This document shows positions 33,825-38,752 of a stretch of DNA of 38,752 nucleotides, piece by piece. The notes below the pieces were generated by a model. It searched no databases. It was not told the origin of the DNA and saw only the letters and a list, made by a program, of their open reading frames with translations. The DNA is from Chryseobacterium pennipullorum (lineage in GTDB: Bacteria; Bacteroidota; Bacteroidia; Flavobacteriales; Weeksellaceae), in the NCBI RefSeq assembly GCF_003384725.1, contig NZ_QNVV01000029.1:1-38752 (forward strand). The letters run 5' to 3'. The position numbers were made by a program, and so were the translations under genes. How positions within the stretch are numbered: position 1 is the first letter of the stretch; each line of letters opens with the position of its first letter.

Positions 33825-34571
33825 ATGGAAAAGCAATATTCCCGAAACAGGTTATACGTAAAAGAGGAAGAGCAGGAAGTTATAAAAAACTGTTCTATTT
33901 TACTTGCCGGCAGCGGTATCGGCAGCAACATCGCCGAATGTGCCCTGCGTTTTGGTTTTGAAAACATGACCATTGTGGATGGTGATACAATTGAACAGTC
34001 TAATCTGAACAGGCAAAATTATACCTATGATGATATCTCTTCCTATAAAGCTGAAACGCTGTATCACCGCCTGAAAAGCATAAATCCAAATGCCAATATA
34101 CGGTTCAGAAGTGAGTTTATCACTCATGAAAATGTTTCGGAAATTATCGGTGATCACGACATCGCCATCAATGCCTTGGATTTTTCAAGCAATATCCCCG
34201 TGGTGTTTGATAAGATGTGCCAGGAAAAAGGAATCCACATTCTGCATCCTTACAATCTTGGCTGGGGCGGGTTGCTGGCGGTCATCGAACCTGGTGGACT
34301 CCCTCTTGATATTCTGACTGATGAAAGCTTCAACGAACTCAAAATGGTAGAATATATCGCGGGATATCTACGGTTTTGGAGAACCCCCAATGAATGGCTG
34401 GAAAATATCATTGAGGAGTATAAGAAGGAAAAAGAAAACCTTCCTCCTCCTCAGTTGGCGATAGCTTCTTGGATTGTTGCGGGTATGTGCACTCACGTCA
34501 TGTTCAAAATTGCAACGGGAAGGCCCTTTAAGACCTTTCCACAGTTTTATATGAATGCGATTTCAGACTAA
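33825..34571 (+). CDS. ThiF/E1-like adenylyltransferase family protein
   Basis: The protein has 248 residues. The nucleotide-binding glycines are in LLAGSGIGSN (about 27-35), Asp52 ends the second strand (IVDGD), and the NLNRQ motif (60-64) carries the conserved Arg and Asn. Lys75 and the INALDF segment (Asp119) complete the E1-type ATP site. Family members adenylate a C-terminal carboxylate of a protein or peptide (ThiS, MoaD, MccA). No CxxC zinc pair is visible, so it is unlike ThiF or MoeB proper. It lies 12 bp from the convergent LuxR gene, and its promoter carries the same palindrome as the peptide-locus promoters, which suggests a role in modifying a peptide (inference). Confidence 0.88.
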   Translation: MEKQYSRNRLYVKEEEQEVIKNCSILLAGSGIGSNIAECALRFGFENMTIVDGDTIEQSNLNRQNYTYDDISSYKAETLYHRLKSINPNANIRFRSEFITHENVSEIIGDHDIAINALDFSSNIPVVFDKMCQEKGIHILHPYNLGWGGLLAVIEPGGLPLDILTDESFNELKMVEYIAGYLRFWRTPNEWLENIIEEYKKEKENLPPPQLAIASWIVAGMCTHVMFKIATGRPFKTFPQFYMNAISD

Positions 34572-34583
34572 GATATCATCAAC

Positions 34584-35342
34584 TTATATCAGCTTATAAT
34601 TGGTCGCATAGGACAATGCTTCCGTAATGTTATTCACTCCCATTTTATCAAACAGCTTTCTCCTGTGAAACTTGACGGTATCTCCCGTCACATAGATTTT
34701 CTCAGCAATTTCATTGATGGTAAGCCCCTGGGCATACAGCCTTAAAATTTCTGCTTCTCTTTCCGAAAGCTTTACCTTTTCTTCTTTGATCCACCTGTTG
34801 TCATTCAGGTCATAATTCCAGATTTCGTCCGTTCCCTGCTTTACAATAGAAATATTTCCGGATGAATGGTTATGGGATAAGGATACAAGACACATCGCCT
34901 TCCACATTTTACCTTCTGCAGATAAGAAAAGAGGAGTAAGTTTATGGTTGATCAGAATGGTATTTTTACTTTCATTTACTAAATGAAAATCATAGGAAAT
35001 CGTATATAGCTTTCTTTCGTTCACCGGCAGATTCTCATAAAACTCAAAGCCCAGTTCATTGATCTTAAAAAGAAGCTCCAGGTCTTCCTTTTTCACATGC
35101 CTGAAGTAGAAGGCATAACCCATCGTTTCCACTTCATGTGGGGTGTGATCACAAAGAAATAGAGGATTGTCTGATACATATTCAAAATTCTGTTTCTGAT
35201 AATCGATAACATACAGACTCATATAGGTGATTCTGGCAAACGCTTTAATCACCTCCAGATAATCAGAAGTCTGGTCATTCTCCGACTCTGAGATGGCGTC
35301 TATACTGTTTTTGTTTGAAAAGAATTTTCGAATCTCTTCCAT
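34584..35342 (-). CDS. LuxR-family regulator with PAS-like sensor domain
   Basis: The protein has 252 residues. The N-terminal part (about 30-160) resembles a PAS fold (FARITYMSLYVIDYQKQNFEYVSDN, then the beta-strands LYTISYDFHLVN and MWKAMCLVSLSH). The C-terminal HTH is a classic LuxR/GerE domain (about 190-250; LSEREAEILRLYAQGLTINEIAEKIYVTGDTVKFHRRKLFDKMGV in parts). There is no autoinducer-binding domain and no receiver. It is divergent from the GNAT gene, and two copies of a 16-bp palindrome lie between them. Palindromes of this kind, centred about 43 bp before the start, fit LuxR-type activators. It is the probable regulator of the flanking genes. Confidence 0.9.
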   Translation of the reverse strand: MEEIRKFFSNKNSIDAISESENDQTSDYLEVIKAFARITYMSLYVIDYQKQNFEYVSDNPLFLCDHTPHEVETMGYAFYFRHVKKEDLELLFKINELGFEFYENLPVNERKLYTISYDFHLVNESKNTILINHKLTPLFLSAEGKMWKAMCLVSLSHNHSSGNISIVKQGTDEIWNYDLNDNRWIKEEKVKLSEREAEILRLYAQGLTINEIAEKIYVTGDTVKFHRRKLFDKMGVNNITEALSYATNYKLI

Positions 35343-35374
35343 AGTTAAGTTTTTAAGGTATAGTTTTTAGGTAA

Positions 35375-35418
35375 CTACACTAAAGTGTAGACTTTAAGGA
35401 ATCTACACTAAAGTGTAG
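35375..35418. promoter_or_regulatory. Two lux-box-like palindromes between the LuxR and GNAT genes
   Basis: CTACACTAAAGTGTAG occurs twice, identical, at 35375-35390 and 35403-35418, 28 bp apart. The second copy ends 22 nt before the -7-like TAATTTTA (35441-35448). A weaker ACAC-C-GTGT occurs at 35430-35438. These are the likely binding sites of the divergent LuxR regulator. Confidence 0.85.
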
Positions 35419-35440
35419 CATATTCCACCACACCGTGTAA

Positions 35441-35448
35441 TAATTTTA
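35441..35448 (+). promoter_or_regulatory. -7-like element for the GNAT gene
   Basis: TAATTTTA differs from TAnnTTTG in the last base. It was recognised because it falls at the same 22-nt distance from the palindrome as the exact -7 boxes of the ThiF and receptor promoters. Confidence 0.45.
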
Positions 35449-35467
35449 CTTTAAAGATAAAAAAAAT

Positions 35468-36109
35468 ATGGAACATTTTAACTTTTATTCTTTAAGTAAC
35501 AAAAACTTATACGAATTAGCAGAATTTGTTGTTGCTGAAAATTTCAACCATCACGAAAACAATTCGGATACTGAAGAATTCAAAACTGAAGTTGAGAATA
35601 TCTATCGGGAAGAAAAGACCTTCAAAAAGTCGAAAATATTCGTTTCCAGAGACAGCAATGGCAAAATTTCCGGATCAATAAGAGTCTTAAAATGGAACCT
35701 TACAGACATCCTTCCTATTGAAAAGCTTTTTCAAATCAACCCTTCTGCATTAGTTGGTAGTACGAAGACCGACATCTGGCATATTGGAAGGTTTGCCATA
35801 AAAAAAGGAATTGACAAAACCGGATTTGGAATTTTCAAAACGTTAATGGCTCATGCGATCAATGAGGTTTGCCAAAATAAAAATTCTGTAGCCATTGCGG
35901 AATGTGATGCAAAGCTGCTGAAAGTACTGAAGCTCTTAGGAATTGAAGCCATTACTTTAGCAGAACCCCTTCACTATTTAGGGTCTGAAACAATTCCCGT
36001 TCTACTGACGTTCAACGGGTTAAAAAAGTTTCTTGACAAGAATTATCATTTAATGTCGCAGGAAACAAGCACCCTACACCAAAGTGTAGTATTGCAGAAG
36101 ACCGCTTAA
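35468..36109 (+). CDS. LuxI/FeeM-like GNAT-superfamily N-acyltransferase
   Basis: The protein has 213 residues. The fold is GNAT-like: GKISGSIRVLKW (a LuxI-like 'G.xRxL' strand), WHIGRFAIKKGIDKTGFGIFKTLMAHAINEVC, then VAIAECDAKLLKVLKLLGIEA. The segment around IGRFAI resembles the ESRRFAV signature of autoinducer and FeeM N-acyl-amino-acid synthases, but the N-terminal LuxI Arg/Trp/Asp set is not obvious. It could therefore make an acylated signal or acylate a peptide or amino acid. It is divergent from a LuxR-type gene with shared palindromes, a layout like quorum-sensing pairs. A plain acetyltransferase is the alternative. Confidence 0.7.
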   Translation: MEHFNFYSLSNKNLYELAEFVVAENFNHHENNSDTEEFKTEVENIYREEKTFKKSKIFVSRDSNGKISGSIRVLKWNLTDILPIEKLFQINPSALVGSTKTDIWHIGRFAIKKGIDKTGFGIFKTLMAHAINEVCQNKNSVAIAECDAKLLKVLKLLGIEAITLAEPLHYLGSETIPVLLTFNGLKKFLDKNYHLMSQETSTLHQSVVLQKTA

Positions 36110-36127
36110 AACTACACTTCCGTGTAG
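36074..36127. promoter_or_regulatory. Two lux-box-like palindromes upstream of the outer-membrane protein gene
   Basis: CTACACCAAAGTGTAG (36074-36089) lies within the 3' end of the GNAT gene. CTACACTTCCGTGTAG (36112-36127) lies just after its stop. They are 38 bp apart, and the second ends 22 nt before the -7 box TACATTTG (36150-36157). Confidence 0.85.
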
Positions 36128-36149
36128 CTTCTTTCAAAACACAACATTC

Positions 36150-36157
36150 TACATTTG
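36150..36157 (+). promoter_or_regulatory. -7 box for the outer-membrane protein gene
   Basis: TACATTTG matches TAnnTTTG and lies 17 bp before the ATG. The palindrome 22 nt upstream covers the region where a -33 element would be, consistent with activator-dependent transcription. Confidence 0.65.
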
Positions 36158-36174
36158 AACTATAAATTAAAAAC

Positions 36175-38565
36175 ATGACACAGAAGTACCTTTTACCATT
36201 ACTATCCTTCTTAGGAATGAGCATTAGCCTTAATGCTCAGAGTATTTCTGGTAAGGTATCCAATGAACAGGGTAAAAATGTCTCTTATGTAGAAGTAATT
36301 GTATCGGCAGAAGGCCGTAAATTATCTGCAATTACTGATGACAACGGTCTTTTTAGCATTAATATTCCAAAAAATGACGCATACACCATTAATTTCTTTC
36401 TAAACGGAAGTAAAGTATATGAAGGAACGGAAGAGATCAACGGAAATGTTAATAAAAACTACACCATAAAAGAAACTGACGTTAAAGAAATTAAGGAGAT
36501 CAGCTTAACCCAAAAGAAAAAGCTGGTGGAACGAAAAGTTGACCGTCTCATTTTTAATGTAGAAAATTCGGTTTCAGCAACCGGCGGTACTGCCCTCGAT
36601 GCTTTGAAAACAACCCCTTTGGTCCGCATACAGGATGAAATGGTATCTATTGTAGGAAAAGGAGAGGTTCTTGTTATGATCGATGACCGCATTCAGAGAA
36701 TGTCTCCGGAAGATCTGTCCAGTTTACTGAAATCCATACCGTCTGATAATATACAGTCTATTGAGGTAATCACCACCCCTCCTGCCAAATATGATGCGGA
36801 AGGAGATAACGGACTGATTAACATCAGATTAAAAAAAGGAAAAGCCAACTCATGGAATGCCAACATAGGAAGTTCCTACACGCAGAAAACATATGCCGGA
36901 GGGGCTCTGCAGGGTGCTTTCAACTATAACCACAACCGTTTATCCATACAGCTTACCGCCAATACGAGCTCGCAACAGCTCCGTACAACATCAGACAGCA
37001 GAATCTACTATCCTGATGAATTATGGAATACGAGCCTGAAAAATAAATCCAAAGAACGTAATCTCGGGCTGGGGCTGGGTATAGATTATAAAATATCCGA
37101 TAAATGGACAACCGGTGTCAAATATCTGGGAAGTTTTACAAAAAACACCTCATCAAACAGTCCTTTCACCACGAGAACGAATAGTGAAACACAAATAATC
37201 AATTCATACATCACTTCAGATGTAGACGCGAATGATAAGCCCCATATGAATTCTATCAACTGGTACAATTCCTTTAAGATCGATTCTGCAGGGACCAAAA
37301 TCACGACTGACTTTGATTATTTCAATTACAGAAAAAGTGATTACAGCTTTTTTGCAGGAAATGAACGTGACCAACAGAGAAATATCCTTCCGGGGAGCTT
37401 TTTCTCTGCCACGAATACGAATATGAACCGTATTGAAAATTATTCCGGAAAAGCGGATGTGGAAATGCCCCTGGAATGGGCCTCGCTAAGCTTTGGAGCA
37501 AAGTATACGTATACGAATACCAATAACGATCTGGTCGTTTTTGACAACAAAACCGGAAGCCCCGTTTTGAATACTGACCAATCCAATATTTTTAATTATA
37601 AGGAACATAATGAAGCATTATATGTTTCGGGAAGTAAAAAACTGGACGAAAAATGGGAAGCCCAGGCAGGGCTGAGAATGGAGGCTACGCAGACCACCGG
37701 CTATTCCCATAACCTCAACCAAACCAATAAGATAAATTATGTAAAATTATTTCCGACAGCCTATATCACTTATACTCCCGATGATAAAAATTCATTTTCC
37801 CTGAACTACAGCAGAAGAATTAGAAGACCGAATTTTGACTATCTGAACCCGTTTGTGGTGCGCACAAGTCCTTATTACTATTCTGAAGGAAATCCATTTT
37901 TACAACCATCAGTCATTGATAACCTGGAGTTTTCATACATCAGAAATCAGAAGTGGGTGTCCTCTGTCTATTATTCACAGGTTTCAGATTTCAGCCAGAA
38001 GTTATCCATCCTGGATCAGAATACCAATATTACCAGAAGCACGCCTCTGAACTATGCCAATACCTATCAGATCGGAATTTCGACTTATTATAATTTTAAT
38101 AAATGGTCATGGTGGAACAGCTTTACAGGATTTAATGCCAATTACCAGAATGTAAAATCTAAAATAGATGCCATCCGCTCCATCGACGGTTATAATGCGT
38201 ACATCTACTCCAATAATGACTTTACATTGAATTCCTCTAAAACGGCATTCTTTAGTGTCAATTATGGATTACAGCTTCCGGGACGTTACCAGATATTTCA
38301 GATCTCAACCTTACATATCCTGGATGTGTCTATGAAGTTTTTGTTTCTGGACAAAAAACTTACCCTTACGATAGCAGGACAGGACTTATTAAACCGTCAG
38401 AGACCTACTATCACGTATGAATCCAACGGGGTAAAAACAGATTTTCAAAGGTATGGTGACACCCGCGGCTTCAGAATATCGCTCGCCTATAAATTCGGAA
38501 ACAAAAATTTAAAATCCGAACAGAGGAAGCTCGGTAATGAAGACGAAAGAAACAGAGTTAAATAA
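36175..38565 (+). CDS. TonB-dependent-receptor-like outer-membrane beta-barrel protein
   Basis: The protein has 796 residues. A signal peptide (MTQKYLLPLLSFLGMSISLNAQ) is followed by a carboxypeptidase-regulatory-like domain (about 24-100; SGKVSNEQGKNVSYVEVIV) and a plug (VDRLIFNVENSVSATGGTALDAL, VLVMIDDRI, SIEVITTPPAKYDAEG, GLINIRLKKG). The barrel belongs to the OMP_b-brl_3 type (NYSRRIRRPNFDYLNPF, SPYYYSEGNPFLQPS, GQDLLNRQRPTITYE). The last residues are a charged tail after the aromatic strand LAYKFGNK. Such proteins carry substrates through the outer membrane. Its position, before a RiPP precursor gene and behind LuxR-box promoters, hints at export, uptake or immunity for that peptide (inference). 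Confidence 0.93.
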   Translation: MTQKYLLPLLSFLGMSISLNAQSISGKVSNEQGKNVSYVEVIVSAEGRKLSAITDDNGLFSINIPKNDAYTINFFLNGSKVYEGTEEINGNVNKNYTIKETDVKEIKEISLTQKKKLVERKVDRLIFNVENSVSATGGTALDALKTTPLVRIQDEMVSIVGKGEVLVMIDDRIQRMSPEDLSSLLKSIPSDNIQSIEVITTPPAKYDAEGDNGLINIRLKKGKANSWNANIGSSYTQKTYAGGALQGAFNYNHNRLSIQLTANTSSQQLRTTSDSRIYYPDELWNTSLKNKSKERNLGLGLGIDYKISDKWTTGVKYLGSFTKNTSSNSPFTTRTNSETQIINSYITSDVDANDKPHMNSINWYNSFKIDSAGTKITTDFDYFNYRKSDYSFFAGNERDQQRNILPGSFFSATNTNMNRIENYSGKADVEMPLEWASLSFGAKYTYTNTNNDLVVFDNKTGSPVLNTDQSNIFNYKEHNEALYVSGSKKLDEKWEAQAGLRMEATQTTGYSHNLNQTNKINYVKLFPTAYITYTPDDKNSFSLNYSRRIRRPNFDYLNPFVVRTSPYYYSEGNPFLQPSVIDNLEFSYIRNQKWVSSVYYSQVSDFSQKLSILDQNTNITRSTPLNYANTYQIGISTYYNFNKWSWWNSFTGFNANYQNVKSKIDAIRSIDGYNAYIYSNNDFTLNSSKTAFFSVNYGLQLPGRYQIFQISTLHILDVSMKFLFLDKKLTLTIAGQDLLNRQRPTITYESNGVKTDFQRYGDTRGFRISLAYKFGNKNLKSEQRKLGNEDERNRVK

Positions 38566-38575
38566 AACAAAAATA

Positions 38576-38587
38576 TACTTGCAAGTA
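38576..38587. promoter_or_regulatory. 12-bp palindrome upstream of the RiPP precursor gene
   Basis: TACTTGCAAGTA is a perfect palindrome in the 86-bp gap before the peptide gene. It is unlike the CTACAC-type boxes, and no -7 box follows at 22 nt. Its meaning is uncertain. Confidence 0.3.
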
Positions 38588-38651
38588 AGGTCCAATAAAG
38601 GTTTTATGACTAAAAAAGATAACCAACAATTAATTATTAAAATTTAATATC

Positions 38652-38752
38652 ATGCAAAAAATCAAATTAACTAAAGGACTACAAATCAACAAAGAACAAA
38701 TCAGCAAACTGCAGGAAGAGCAGATGAACAGCCTGAAAGGAGGTAACAACCG
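38652..38752 (+). CDS. Ribosomal natural-product (RiPP) precursor, leader part, truncated by the window edge
   Basis: The open frame from the ATG at 38652 runs off the window after 33 codons. It reads MQKIKLTKGLQINKE ... ISKLQEEQMNSLKGGNN. The lysine/leucine-rich N-terminus, the K-L-Q-E-E-Q-M spacing and the LKGG double-glycine motif match the leader of Bacteroidetes natural-product precursors (TIGR04149-like), cleaved after GG during export by peptidase-containing transporters. The core peptide and any modifying enzymes lie beyond the right edge. The gene is in the same orientation as, and 86 bp after, the outer-membrane protein gene. Confidence 0.8.
   Translation, partial: MQKIKLTKGLQINKEQISKLQEEQMNSLKGGNN

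Overview
The window looks like chromosomal DNA of a Flavobacteriia member, most likely Chryseobacterium or a close Weeksellaceae relative. It is AT-rich, Shine-Dalgarno sites are lacking, and many genes are preceded by the Bacteroidetes -7 box TAnnTTTG. Two SusC/TonB-type outer-membrane receptors, a type IX secretion (T9SS) sorting domain and a Bacteroidetes-type GG-leader peptide are present. No rRNA, tRNA, IS element or CRISPR array was seen. This taxonomic call is from style and gene content, not from a search.

Left part (1-9.7 kb, all minus strand): mutL, a rhomboid protease, two tandem endonuclease/exonuclease/phosphatase-fold membrane proteins and a small lipoprotein form a tight operon, followed by a LEA-like lipoprotein ending in a perfect terminator. 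Upstream are a DUF1275 membrane protein with an unknown partner, then an OmpR-type response regulator and its histidine kinase. A ~1 kb non-coding stretch (9.7-10.65 kb) carries four tandem copies of a 172-bp repeat.

Middle (10.65-19.9 kb, plus strand): an XRE-cupin regulator, then a TonB-dependent receptor, an MFS-type transporter, a FAD-dependent oxidoreductase and a PhnX-like HAD hydrolase in one operon. A secreted alkaline-phosphatase-superfamily phosphodiesterase follows. This reads as a pathway for uptake and oxidative degradation of an organophosphonate (inference), with a shared 11-bp motif upstream of both transcription units. Next come a GNAT enzyme and a MocR-type regulator (minus), a small unknown gene, and a DUF389 membrane protein (plus).

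Right-centre (23.8-33.6 kb): a membrane-stress operon on the minus strand encodes a YbjN-like protein, PspA/IM30, an NfeD/YqiJ-like protein, a possible 20-residue membrane peptide, a YqiK-type flotillin and a ~1600-residue AAA+ ATPase. A divergent XRE regulator shares an inverted-repeat operator region with it.

Right end (33.8-38.75 kb): this is the most striking part. A ThiF/E1-like adenylyltransferase, a PAS-LuxR regulator, a LuxI/FeeM-like GNAT protein, a TonB-type outer-membrane protein and the start of a ribosomal natural-product (RiPP) precursor lie together. Five 16-bp lux-box-like palindromes (CTACAC-N4-GTGTAG) sit in their upstream regions. Upstream of three genes the palindrome lies exactly 22 nt before a -7 element. 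This suggests an undescribed LuxR-type regulon tied to peptide natural-product biosynthesis.
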